Assembly: GCA_963773685.1 (NCBI GenBank)
Contig: CAVZBY010000001.1
Span: forward strand, 186,001-250,000
From: JALHVH01 sp963773685
GTDB lineage: Bacteria; Acidobacteriota; Aminicenantia; Aminicenantales; Saccharicenantaceae
Direction: 5' to 3'
DNA: 64,000 bases
The translations under genes and the position numbers were made by a program. Each line of letters starts with the position of its first letter. The stretch's first letter is position 1. The notes beneath the pieces are model-generated. The model saw nothing but the letters and a program-made list of their open reading frames with translations. It was not told the origin of the DNA and did not search any database. Positions 53,234 through 61,529 of this stretch are shown here, piece by piece.

Positions 53234-54988
53234 ATGAAATTCCGGAAGGCGATCTCCCTTGTATTCCTCGCTATGGCCGGGCTCGTCCTGGCCGGCGCCG
53301 TCTCCTTCGGCGGCGACGATCCGGGCGCCTGCCCGACCTGCGGCCCCGACAGGCTCGAGGGCTGTACGGTCATCATGGTCGGCAAAGCGGCCTCGACCGA
53401 CGGCTCGGTCATGACGACGCACACCTGCGACTGCGGCGAATGCGACTGGACCTGGCGCCGGGTGCCGGCCGCGGACCATCCGGCCGGTGCCGTCCGGAAG
53501 ATCTTCCACGTCAACCAGTTCGAGAACTGGGCCCCGGACCAGGGGCTCAAGTGGGAGGCGGTCAAGCGCGAGAACCTCGTCGTCCTGGAGATCCCCGAGG
53601 TCCCGCACACCTACGGCTACGTCCACGGGGATTTCGGCTACATGAACGACAGGCAGGTGGCCATCGGCGAATCGACCGTCGGCTGCCAGCGGAAGATGGA
53701 GAACCCGACCCCGTCGGCCAAGCTCGACATCACGATGCTGACGCTCCTGGCGATGGAGCGCGGCGGCACGGCCCGCGAGGCCATCAAGGTCATGGGCGAG
53801 CTCGCCGAAAAGCACGGCTACGGGAACACCGACACCGGCGAGATGCTGGCCGTGGCCGACCCGAACGAGGTCTGGGTGTTCGAGGTCATGCCGGTCGGCC
53901 CGCTGTGGACGCCCCAGAGCGGAAAGCCCGGGGCGGTCTGGTGCGCCCAGCGCGTTCCGGACGACCACGTCTCGGTTTGCCCGAACGAGTCGCGCATCGG
54001 CGAGATCGACCTCAAGAACCCGGATTCCTTCATGGCCTCCCCCAACGTCGTCTCCCTGGCCGTGAGCATGGGCTTCTACGATCCCAAGAGCGGCCAGCCG
54101 TTCAGCTGGAAGAAAGCCTACAATCCCGAGCCGGCGAGCGCCGTCAACACGGCCGGGGCCCGGGTCCGGATGTGGCGGTTCTTCGATCTCGTCGCCCCGT
54201 CGAAGAAGTTCAGCCCCGAAACTCTCAACGCGGATTTCCCCTTCTCCGTCAAGCCCGAGCGGAAGCTCTCCGCCTACGACGTCATGCAGATGACCCGGGA
54301 CAATACCGAGGGGACGCCCTGGTGGCCGGCCCGCGGCATCCAGGGAGGTCCGTTCCAGAACCCCAACCTCCTCCCCTACGGCTTCGAGCTCGAGGGAAAG
54401 AAGTACAACACGCCGCGCGTCATCGCCGTCAACCGGGCCGAATACGTGACCGTGACGCAGAGCCGGGGGAGCCTTCCCGACCCGATCGGCGGCCTCGTTT
54501 GGCTGGCCTGGGGTTTCCAGGACACCTCCTGCTTCATGCCCCTTTACGCCGGCATCACGGAGATCCCCCGCTCGTTCGAGATCGGGGACCACTTCCAGTT
54601 CGACCGGGCGTCGGCCCGCTGGGCTTTCGACTACGTCGATTTCCACACCCAGGTCGTTTATTCCAAAGCCATCGAGGACGTCCGGGCCGCACAGGCCCTC
54701 TGGGAGAAGCCCGTCGTCGACCGGACACCGCTCATCGACGCCTTCGCCCTGGACCTTCACAGGAAGGACCCCGCCGCGGCCCGCCTGTTCCTGACGGATT
54801 ACTGCCTCGGGAATGCCCAGAGGGTCATCGACGCCTGGTGGAAGCTCGGCGACGACCTGCTGGTCAAGTACAATCATTTCTGGGTCTACGACGCGAAGAC
54901 GCGGAAGCGCGGCCCGATGATCTTCCCCGACTGGTGGCTCAAGCTGCTGGTCGAGCACAACCAGCTCAAGCCGAGAGAGGAAAAGTAG
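53234..54988 (+). CDS. Secreted C69-family dipeptidase
   Basis: 584 residues from the ATG at 53234; an upstream in-frame ATG would put ten polar residues before the signal peptide. Signal peptide AISLVFLAMAGLVLAGAV, then the Ntn-type motif EGCTVIMVGKAASTDGSVM with likely nucleophile Cys44. Other family segments: GYVHGDFGYMNDRQVAIGES, LDITMLTLLAMERGGTAREA and NTDTGEMLAVADPNEVWVFE. If Cys44 is the catalytic residue, a pro-segment of about 20 residues must be removed after signal cleavage. It hydrolyses dipeptides in the envelope. Confidence 0.88.
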   Translation: MKFRKAISLVFLAMAGLVLAGAVSFGGDDPGACPTCGPDRLEGCTVIMVGKAASTDGSVMTTHTCDCGECDWTWRRVPAADHPAGAVRKIFHVNQFENWAPDQGLKWEAVKRENLVVLEIPEVPHTYGYVHGDFGYMNDRQVAIGESTVGCQRKMENPTPSAKLDITMLTLLAMERGGTAREAIKVMGELAEKHGYGNTDTGEMLAVADPNEVWVFEVMPVGPLWTPQSGKPGAVWCAQRVPDDHVSVCPNESRIGEIDLKNPDSFMASPNVVSLAVSMGFYDPKSGQPFSWKKAYNPEPASAVNTAGARVRMWRFFDLVAPSKKFSPETLNADFPFSVKPERKLSAYDVMQMTRDNTEGTPWWPARGIQGGPFQNPNLLPYGFELEGKKYNTPRVIAVNRAEYVTVTQSRGSLPDPIGGLVWLAWGFQDTSCFMPLYAGITEIPRSFEIGDHFQFDRASARWAFDYVDFHTQVVYSKAIEDVRAAQALWEKPVVDRTPLIDAFALDLHRKDPAAARLFLTDYCLGNAQRVIDAWWKLGDDLLVKYNHFWVYDAKTRKRGPMIFPDWWLKLLVEHNQLKPREEK

Positions 54989-55015
54989 GCTCGATCCTCC
55001 CGGCAAGGAGGGCCC

Positions 55016-55588
55016 ATGAAGGCCACGATCTCCGTTCTGTTGTTGCTTCTTTTCGTCGCGACGGCCGTCCCGCAGACGCTCTCCCTGGGCCAGGGCGTCT
55101 TCTATAGCGGTGAAGGCGCCATCCTCATCGCGGTCGACGCCGCTGTCGCCATCCGCAAGATCAAGAGCCCCTATGTCATGTTCCGGGCTTACATGGTGGC
55201 CGCCGGCGGCGAGAGCATCGTCGTGGACAGGGCGGACGTGGTCATGATCTACGGGGACGTCGAATACCGGATGCCCGCCTATAAAGAGTTCCAGAAGGCC
55301 TATTCGGCCCGGCGGGGCGATCTGGACCTCTACCGGAACCTGGGAAAGGAATCCCTGGCCCTCTCGCCCATGAGGAACTTCCGGTTCCTCGAGGAGTCCG
55401 ATTTCTTCCCCGTTTTCGGGCAGAGGACCGCCCTGACGAACGAGGGGTCGATGGCCGGGAACACCGGGTTCAAGACGACGCTCTATTTCAAGAATCCCGG
55501 CTTCAAGAAGGGCGATACGATCGTCATCCGGGTCAATGACAAAAAGAGGCCCGAGCTCATGGGGACGGTCGCCGTCGTCCTCGAGTGA
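55016..55588 (+). CDS. Exported protein of unknown function
   Basis: 190 residues. Signal peptide (TISVLLLLLFVATAVPQTLS) and a beta-rich body: FYSGEGAILIAVDAAVAIRK, YVMFRAYMVAAGGESIVVDR, TTLYFKNPGFKKGDTIVIRV. The spacing suggests an immunoglobulin-like or beta-sandwich fold. AAGGAGGG lies before the ATG. It sits 27 bp after the C69 gene and 10 bp before the endopeptidase gene, so the three are probably co-transcribed. Confidence 0.7.
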   Translation: MKATISVLLLLLFVATAVPQTLSLGQGVFYSGEGAILIAVDAAVAIRKIKSPYVMFRAYMVAAGGESIVVDRADVVMIYGDVEYRMPAYKEFQKAYSARRGDLDLYRNLGKESLALSPMRNFRFLEESDFFPVFGQRTALTNEGSMAGNTGFKTTLYFKNPGFKKGDTIVIRVNDKKRPELMGTVAVVLE

Positions 55589-55598
55589 TCAGGATACG

Positions 55599-56720
55599 AT
55601 GCTCACGATAGGAGCTATGATCGGTTCATGCCTGGCCGTCATCCGGGCGGCCGCCGTGATCCTCCTGGCGGCGTCGACGCCGCCCTCTCCCATCTCGCCT
55701 TCCCTCTCGCAGGCCGCCCTGCTCGCCCTCGACGAGAATGATTTCAGGGCGATCGTCGAGACCGACCCCGCTTCCCTCGGGACCCTTTCCATCGGCTCCG
55801 CGTCGAGCGGCATCCTCCTCAACGGGATCGTCATGCCGGACGGCCCGGACTGGGAGGTCGTCCTTCCGGCCGAGGCCCTGGGAACGGCGGAGACCATCGC
55901 CTTCATCCGGACCGCGATCGAAAAGGTCAACGAGATCTACCCGGGCTCTCCGCCCGTCTCGATCGGGGACATCAGCGATGCCGAAGGCGGCCGGCTGAAC
56001 CGGCATGTCTCCCATCAAGCCGGGCGGGACGTCGATATCGGGTTTTACTACAAGAACGGGCGGGGCCGCTGGCACGAGTCGGGAACGGCGGCCAACCTCG
56101 ACCTCCCGCGCAATTGGGCGCTCGTCCGGGCCCTTCTGCTTTGCACCGACGTGGAGACGATCTTCCTCGATAGCCGCATCCAGCGGCTCCTCTACGCCCA
56201 TGCCCTGTCGCTCGGCGAAGACAAGGCCTGGCTGGACCGGGTCTTTCGAAATATCAAGGGCGCCCGGGACGCCCGGATCTGCCATGCGACCGGCCACCGG
56301 ACCCATTACCACGTCCGCTTCTATAACCCCTTGGCCCAGGAGCTCGGCCGCCGGGCCTATCCGCATCTTCTCCGCCTGGGAAAGGTCAAGCCGCCCGTGT
56401 TCACCGTCCGCCACACCGTGCGGACGGGCGAGACGTTGGGGCATATCGCGCGCCGCTACGGGGTGTCCGTCCGGGCCATCCAGCAGTACAACGGCCTGCC
56501 TTCGACGTTGATCCGGGCGGGGCGATCCTATCGTATCCCCCTCAAGGGCGTGGCCGCGCCGCCCTCCGGTCCGCCGGCCGTACCGGCCCGGCTGATCCCG
56601 ACCCGGACGCCGTCGGCGCTGGCGGCTTTCAATTGGCCGACTCCGGTTTCGTTATACGGCGAAGCTTTGCTCCGGCTGGCGCGCACCCCGCTCTTCGCGT
56701 GCGGGGCAGCGCGTCCTTGA
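55599..56720 (+). CDS. Exported MepA-like murein endopeptidase with LysM domain
   Basis: 373 residues from the ATG at 55599; the ATG at 55617 with AGGAG is a possible alternative. Signal-like hydrophobic N-terminus (LAVIRAAAVILLAASTPP). The peptidase part resembles penicillin-insensitive murein endopeptidase (M74): NRHVSHQAGRDVDIGFYY (His and Asp ligands) and CHATGHRTHYHVRFYN (His-x-His). A LysM domain follows (about 270-315; HTVRTGETLGHIARRYGVSV), which binds peptidoglycan. A hairpin with a GAAA loop follows the stop (about 56721-56739). Confidence 0.85.
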   Translation: MLTIGAMIGSCLAVIRAAAVILLAASTPPSPISPSLSQAALLALDENDFRAIVETDPASLGTLSIGSASSGILLNGIVMPDGPDWEVVLPAEALGTAETIAFIRTAIEKVNEIYPGSPPVSIGDISDAEGGRLNRHVSHQAGRDVDIGFYYKNGRGRWHESGTAANLDLPRNWALVRALLLCTDVETIFLDSRIQRLLYAHALSLGEDKAWLDRVFRNIKGARDARICHATGHRTHYHVRFYNPLAQELGRRAYPHLLRLGKVKPPVFTVRHTVRTGETLGHIARRYGVSVRAIQQYNGLPSTLIRAGRSYRIPLKGVAAPPSGPPAVPARLIPTRTPSALAAFNWPTPVSLYGEALLRLARTPLFACGAARP

Positions 56721-56864
56721 GGACGCCGAAAGGCGGTCCCCGTTCCGGACAACGGATCTTGAATGTGGCCGACACGACGAGGATTCGTGACATCCAAAGC
56801 CCGGGTTCACGGGGAAGACTCGACGTTCATCTTGTGCTAACATTACGCTAAAGGGGACGCATCC

Positions 56865-57137
56865 ATGGACAAAGACCAATTGAACGAATCCCTGGTCAGG
56901 CTTCGCGATGAATTGCGCTCGCTTTCAGAGCTGGATGAGGCTTCGCGAAAGGCCCTGCAGCGCCTGGACGGCGATATCCATCGGATCCTGAACAGCTCCG
57001 GAGATGTTCCGTCCACCCGTCACGCCAGCTTGCGGGAAAGCCTGGAGGATTCCGTTCAATACCTCGAGGCCTCGCACCCCACGATCACGGCTTTGATGAA
57101 CCGGCTGATCAAGGCCTTGAGCGATATGGGAATTTGA
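56865..57137 (+). CDS. DUF4404 family protein
   Basis: 90 residues, soluble and helical: MDKDQLNESLVRLRDELRSL, a short loop, then SLEDSVQYLEASHPTITALM and NRLIKALSDMGI. This matches the small DUF4404 family, whose role is unknown. AAAGGGGACG precedes the ATG. Monocistronic and convergent with the TPR gene. Confidence 0.8.
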   Translation: MDKDQLNESLVRLRDELRSLSELDEASRKALQRLDGDIHRILNSSGDVPSTRHASLRESLEDSVQYLEASHPTITALMNRLIKALSDMGI

Positions 57138-57226
57138 TCCGGAAACCCCGGCCTAAAGCCTGGCCATAAGCCTGGCCGCCCTGGGCCGCAAAGGGTTTGT
57201 CAGGCAACTCGCAGCGCCGATTCCGC

Positions 57227-58042
57227 CTACTTCTTAGCCAGCCTGTCCTCCAAGTCCTTCTTGAAGGCGGCATTGACCTTGACTCCGTTGGCCTCCGCCC
57301 GAAGGAGAAAGTCCAAGGCTTCTTGGTACCGCCCGATCCCGAAATAGAGGCCGGCCACGTTGTTATAGGCGAACTCGTGTCTGGGGTCGAGACGGATCGT
57401 CTCCAGGTACTGATCGGCGGCCTCCCGAAACCGCTTCAGCTTGAACATGATGTTGCCGTGGATGTAATGGTAGCCCGCCGGGACGGGCAAGTTCTCGGGG
57501 ATGGGATCCCGAAGCTTCTGGTCGATCCTGCCCAACACGCTCCTCTCCTGTTGGACCTGGCTCTCGAGGCTGGAGATCTCCGTCGCGTCTGAACCCTTCC
57601 TGCTCTTGAGCTCGGAGAGGACGCTTTCGCGGTTCGCGATGCTTTCCTCGATCTTTCCCCTTTGGTCCCGGAGCTCGACCATCATCTCCTGATGATAGAA
57701 CATGTAAAGCTGCTTGGTCTCGGTAAAAGAGGCCTCGGCGCTCTCGATCGAGGATAGGGCGGCGTCGGCGTCGCCGCGGACGAGATGGATCTGGGCCATG
57801 AGGTAAAGCGCGCCGGGATTCTTGGGAAATACCCCCAGGCACTCCTGGAGCTTCTTCTCGGCCGGATCGTACTTCTTCTTGAGGAAGAGCTCCCGTCCCT
57901 CCTTAAGCTTGGCGTCGGACGCCTTATATTTCTGGACGAGCAGGCGCTCGTCCTGCTCGAAGCCGACCTGGCCGAACGCCGTTGATGACAGGAGGCCCAG
58001 CCCCGCCGCGAAAATGAGCAACGCCCGCAAGCGGCTTTTCAT
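57227..58042 (-). CDS. Exported tetratricopeptide-repeat protein
   Basis: 271 residues. Signal peptide (ALLIFAAGLGLLSSTAFGQ), then two TPR units (about 45-110; GRELFLKKKYDPAEKKLQEC, GALYLMAQIHLVRGDADAAL), a charged coiled-coil stretch (about 125-175), and further TPR units (about 190-255; IMFKLKRFREAADQYLETIR, NVAGLYFGIGRYQEALDFLL). Probably a periplasmic protein-interaction scaffold. It is divergent from the aminopeptidase gene, and each has its own promoter. Confidence 0.8.
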   Translation of the reverse strand: MKSRLRALLIFAAGLGLLSSTAFGQVGFEQDERLLVQKYKASDAKLKEGRELFLKKKYDPAEKKLQECLGVFPKNPGALYLMAQIHLVRGDADAALSSIESAEASFTETKQLYMFYHQEMMVELRDQRGKIEESIANRESVLSELKSRKGSDATEISSLESQVQQERSVLGRIDQKLRDPIPENLPVPAGYHYIHGNIMFKLKRFREAADQYLETIRLDPRHEFAYNNVAGLYFGIGRYQEALDFLLRAEANGVKVNAAFKKDLEDRLAKK

Positions 58043-58077
58043 GTTCCCATCTCCTTATGATCCGCGCTCATCCTGGG

Positions 58078-58106
58078 AATCTATCTCACATTGGGGACGA
58101 TATCAA
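58078..58106 (-). promoter_or_regulatory. Sigma-70 promoter of the TPR gene
   Basis: Minus strand TTGATA (58106-58101), 17-nt spacer, TAGATT (58083-58078); AAGGAG precedes the ATG at 58042. Confidence 0.6.
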
Positions 58107-58160
58107 GCGGGACGGAGCTCTCCCGATGTCAACCCAAGGTCGGCGGCTTGGTCAGACCGA

Positions 58161-58189
58161 TTGAACGGGAGTCCGGCTTGCCTTAAACT
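58161..58189 (+). promoter_or_regulatory. Sigma-70 promoter of the aminopeptidase P gene
   Basis: TTGAAC (58161-58166), 17-nt spacer, TAAACT (58184-58189); AAGGAGG precedes the ATG at 58212. Confidence 0.55.
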
Positions 58190-58211
58190 AGGGAACACAA
58201 GGAGGCGTGTC

Positions 58212-59567
58212 ATGTTCCGAATCCATCGGCTTCATGCCCTGTGTGCGCTCTGGTTGGCCGCATGCCTCGGCGCCGCCCTATCGGGCGTGGCGTTCGGCCA
58301 GAGGACCGGTTATTCCCGGGACGAGTTCGTGCACCGGCGGGATATCCTGATGACCCAGGTCAAGGAAGGGGTGATCATCCTTTTCGGCGAAGTCGCGGCG
58401 ATCCCCGGAGGGCATTTTCTCCAGGACAACGATTTCTTTTATTTCACCGGGGTCGATGACGCCGGCGCGATCTGTCTGATGATCCCGGCGTCGCGAAGGG
58501 CCGTCCTCTTCCTTCCGCAAAAAACGGACCGGGAGAAGACGGTCGAAGGCCCCAACCTGCTCGACGACCCGGCCTCGGCGGCGAAGACGGGTTTCGCGGA
58601 CATTCTTCCTGTGAACGCCTTCGATGAATACGTCGCCCGAAAGTTTCTCGGGAAGGAGTCAAGCTTCCACCTGCGCCTATCCCCCCGGGATTCCCTGGAC
58701 GAGGCCCGGACGGAAACCGCGATCTATTTCGCCCGCCGGATCCGATCGCCCTATAACGACCAGACATCCCTGGACGGCTTCCGGATCGCCAAGCTCAGGG
58801 AGAGATATCCCGCCTTCGCCATGAGCGATATCACGCCGATCGTGGACCGAATGAGGATGATCAAATCGGCGGAAGAGATCGCCGTCCTCCGCCGCAACGG
58901 CAGGATCTCGGCCGAGGGTGTGAAGGCGGCGATGAGGGCGACGGCGGCCGGCGTCTATGAATACCGGATCGAGGCCGCGGCCATGGGGGTCATCCTCGAG
59001 AACGGGGCCACGGGAGCCGCCTATGCTCCCATCGTGGGGTCGGGCCCCAACAGCTGTATCTGGCATTATGACCAGAATTCCAGGCGGGTGGAGGCCGGGG
59101 ACCTCGTGCTCATGGATTTCGGCGCCCGCCTGGACCACCTGACGATGGATATCACGAGGACCTGGCCCGCTTCGGGGACCTTTTCGGAGGAACAGAAGCG
59201 GATCTATCGGACCGTCCTCGAGGTCGAGAAAGCCTGCATCGAGGCCTACCGGCCGGGGGCGACGGAGGAGGATGTGCGGAAGCATGTGGCCGCCGTCCTG
59301 AAAGAGAAAGGGATCGATCCCATGGGACTCGAGGGCGGCCTCGGCCATTTTGTCGGCCTGAGCGTTCACGATGTCGGGGAATGGGACCGGCCTCTCGAAG
59401 AGGGCATGGTTTTTGCGATAGAGCCCGCGCTCTATTTCCCGGAAAAGAATATCGGCATCCGGATCGAGGACACCGTTCTCATCACCCGGGAGGGATGCGA
59501 GGTCCTGACCCGGGACGTTCCCAAGGAGGTCGAGGAGATCGAAAAGCTCCTGGCCCGCGCCGATTGA
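58212..59567 (+). CDS. Exported aminopeptidase P family (M24B) metallopeptidase
   Basis: 451 residues from the ATG at 58212, which has an AAGGAGG site; the open frame upstream is antisense to the TPR gene. Signal peptide ending near GVAFGQ. N-terminal creatinase-like domain (FYFTGVDDAGAICLMIPASR) and a pita-bread catalytic domain with metal ligands in LVLMDFGARLDHLTMDITRT (two Asp), GHFVGLSVHDVGE (His), FAIEPALYF (Glu) and GIRIEDTVLI (Glu). It removes residues before proline in the periplasm. The creatininase-like gene follows after 16 bp. Confidence 0.9.
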   Translation: MFRIHRLHALCALWLAACLGAALSGVAFGQRTGYSRDEFVHRRDILMTQVKEGVIILFGEVAAIPGGHFLQDNDFFYFTGVDDAGAICLMIPASRRAVLFLPQKTDREKTVEGPNLLDDPASAAKTGFADILPVNAFDEYVARKFLGKESSFHLRLSPRDSLDEARTETAIYFARRIRSPYNDQTSLDGFRIAKLRERYPAFAMSDITPIVDRMRMIKSAEEIAVLRRNGRISAEGVKAAMRATAAGVYEYRIEAAAMGVILENGATGAAYAPIVGSGPNSCIWHYDQNSRRVEAGDLVLMDFGARLDHLTMDITRTWPASGTFSEEQKRIYRTVLEVEKACIEAYRPGATEEDVRKHVAAVLKEKGIDPMGLEGGLGHFVGLSVHDVGEWDRPLEEGMVFAIEPALYFPEKNIGIRIEDTVLITREGCEVLTRDVPKEVEEIEKLLARAD

Positions 59568-59583
59568 TACAAGGAGGTTCGAC

Positions 59584-60458
59584 GATGAACACAAGAAAAG
59601 GACGACTCTGTTTTTTGGCGCCCGTCATTTGCCTGGTCCTGGCGGCGCCGGCCTTCGCCCAGGGAAAGGTCAAGGACCTGAACGTTCCACAACATGCAGG
59701 ACTACGCCTGGATGCGCTTGGCGCAAATTGTCCCTTCGGTCACCGACCGCGTCATCCTGCCCATCGGAACGGTCGAATCGCACGGTGTTTGCGCCATCGG
59801 CACGGATAATGTCATCCCCCTCAACCTGGCCGAGCTCATCTGGGACAAGTGCGACGCGCTCATCGCCCCCGCGGTCAACCACGGCGTGACGGGCGCCAGC
59901 ATCTCCCGGTTCCCCGGCTCGATCACCATCCGGCCCGAGGTCTACGAGGAGTACATCTACGATATTCTCAAGGATCTTGTCCGGACGGGGTTCCGCAACA
60001 TCCTCATCATCAACGGCCACGGCGGCAACACCGACTCGGTCAAGAACGCGATAACCCGTCTCCATCAGGAGACGGAAGCCCATTTCATGATCGTCGACTG
60101 GTGGACCGTGGCCTTCAACGTCGTCAACGAGGTCTACGGGACTAAGGCCCAGCAGTCCGGCCACGGCGATATGGAGGAAGCGGCCCTGGTCATGGGCTTC
60201 GACCCCGGGCTCGTCGACAAGGACATGTACGAGAAGCTCGGCAAGGACAACATCTCGCGGGCGGGCACCGACCCCGGCGTCGTCCTGATGCCGGCCTGGG
60301 CCACATCGCGCCTCCCTGAGGCCGGGGTGGGCTATCTCGATTTCGATCTGGGCAAAGCCAAAGCCTACACCCAAAAGAAGGCCGATTTCATCGCCGACAC
60401 GTTCCTCGAGGCCGTCCGGCGGTGGGAGATGATGGAGTCCTGGAAGAAGGGGGAATGA
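59584..60458 (+). pseudogene. Frameshifted exported creatininase-family amidohydrolase
   Basis: A signal-peptide start at 59584 (MNTRKGRLCFLAPVICLVLA, then APAFAQGKVKDLNV) with AAGGAGG upstream runs in one frame to about 59690. The creatininase body then continues in another frame from about 59694 (MQDYAWMRLAQIVPSVTDRV) to 60458. The body is complete: LPIGTVESHGVCAIGTDNVI (metal ligands), LIINGHGGNTDSV, and a Glu in GHGDMEEAALV. One missing base near 59685-59694 would restore a normal exported enzyme. Otherwise the downstream ATG gives a 254-residue cytoplasmic form without a ribosome site. Confidence 0.75.
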
Positions 60459-60632
60459 CCGGTGATCGATATGTGGAGGATCCTGGGGCCTCAAGGCATT
60501 CCTCCCGGGCTGGAAACGGCCTGCTGGATCATCTTGACGATCTGTCCCGGGCATCGCCCTCTTCGGGATGAAACGCCTGGGAACGCGAAAAGTCCTGAAC
60601 TTGTCGGTGCGCGAGATCAGAGGAAAGGGTTT
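60459..60632 (+). other. Possible gene remnant after the creatininase gene
   Basis: From the GTG at 60462 the frame reads VIDMWRILGPQGIPPGLETA, then CWIILTI; after a one-base shift it continues VPGIALFGMKRLGTRKVL. The hydrophobic pieces look like a broken small membrane protein, but no family is recognised and the frame runs into tRNA-Glu. Confidence 0.2.
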
Positions 60633-60708
60633 TGGCAGGGCCACGGGGATTCGAACCCCGGTCTGATGGCTGAGAACCATCTGTCCTGGTCCCCTAGACG
60701 ATGGCCCC
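60633..60708 (-). tRNA. tRNA-Glu (CTC)
   Basis: Minus strand: acceptor GGGGCCA pairs with TGGCCCT (one G-U), D arm TCGTCTAGGGGACCAGGAC, anticodon stem GATGG/CCATC with loop TTCTCAG (anticodon CTC), T arm GGGGTTCGAATCCCC; discriminator G and CCA encoded. Confidence 0.95.
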
Positions 60709-60827
60709 GCACGCAGAGAAAATACCAGAACGGTCCCATCCTGTCAACGGTTTGACAGGCATCCGGAAGCCGGGATACCATGGCGGGGCGGCGGCCCGAT
60801 CTCCGGATAACAAAGGACGCGCAACCC

Positions 60828-61424
60828 ATGAAAGAACTCAAGAAAGCGGACGTGAAGAAGCCAACGGTTTGTTGGGGCGAGGTCGACGACCTGTTGGCCG
60901 CTTATCATGACCGGGAATGGGGCGTCCCGCTTCACGACGACCGGAAGCTCTTCGAATTCCTTGTCCTCGAGGGCTTCCAGGCCGGGTTGAGCTGGAATAC
61001 CATCCTCCGCAAACGGGAGAACTTCCGGAAGGCGTTCCACGGGTTCGATGTGAAGAAGGTCGCGCGATACGGGGAAAAGGACATCGCCCGGCTCCTCGCG
61101 GACGCGGGCATCATCCGGAACCGTCTGAAGGTCCGTGCGGCCGTAGAGAACGCCCGCCGGTTCCTCGAGGTCCAAAAGGAATTCGGGAGCTTCGACCGAT
61201 ACATCTGGGGCTTCGTCGACGGGAAGCCTATCCGGAACAGGTTCCGTTCGCTTGCCGAGCTCCCGGCGAGGACTCCCCTGTCCGACCGCATCAGCGCCGA
61301 CCTCAAGGCCCGGGGGTTCCGGTTCGTCGGCTCGACCATCGTCTACGCTCACATGCAGGCCACAGGCATGGTCAACGATCACATCACGAGTTGTTACAGA
61401 TACAAGGAATTGGCCGGAATGTAG
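60828..61424 (+). CDS. tag: DNA-3-methyladenine glycosylase I
   Basis: 198 residues from the ATG at 60828 (AAAGGA site). Family motifs: TVCWGEVDDLLAAYHDREWG (zinc Cys and His, and the YHDxEWG signature), FEFLVLEGFQAGLSWNTILR, and the C-terminal GMVNDHITSCYRY (zinc His and Cys). It excises 3-methyladenine from alkylated DNA. Encoded just after tRNA-Glu; a family A-like repeat overlaps its stop codon. Confidence 0.93.
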   Translation: MKELKKADVKKPTVCWGEVDDLLAAYHDREWGVPLHDDRKLFEFLVLEGFQAGLSWNTILRKRENFRKAFHGFDVKKVARYGEKDIARLLADAGIIRNRLKVRAAVENARRFLEVQKEFGSFDRYIWGFVDGKPIRNRFRSLAELPARTPLSDRISADLKARGFRFVGSTIVYAHMQATGMVNDHITSCYRYKELAGM

Positions 61425-61492
61425 TCTCAGACTTTAGCCTGAGCAATAAAGAGAGGGAATTCAAAGGCGCAGGCTAAAGCCTGCGGCTACAT
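61424..61492. repeat. Two family A repeats
   Basis: gtagtctcagactttagcct at 61423 and gcgcaggctaaagcctgcgg from about 61466, in the gap between convergent tag and fucI. Confidence 0.75.
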
Positions 61493-61529
61493 TCCCCGGA
61501 GAAAGCGGCGCCGCACTCGAAGCCGATAA

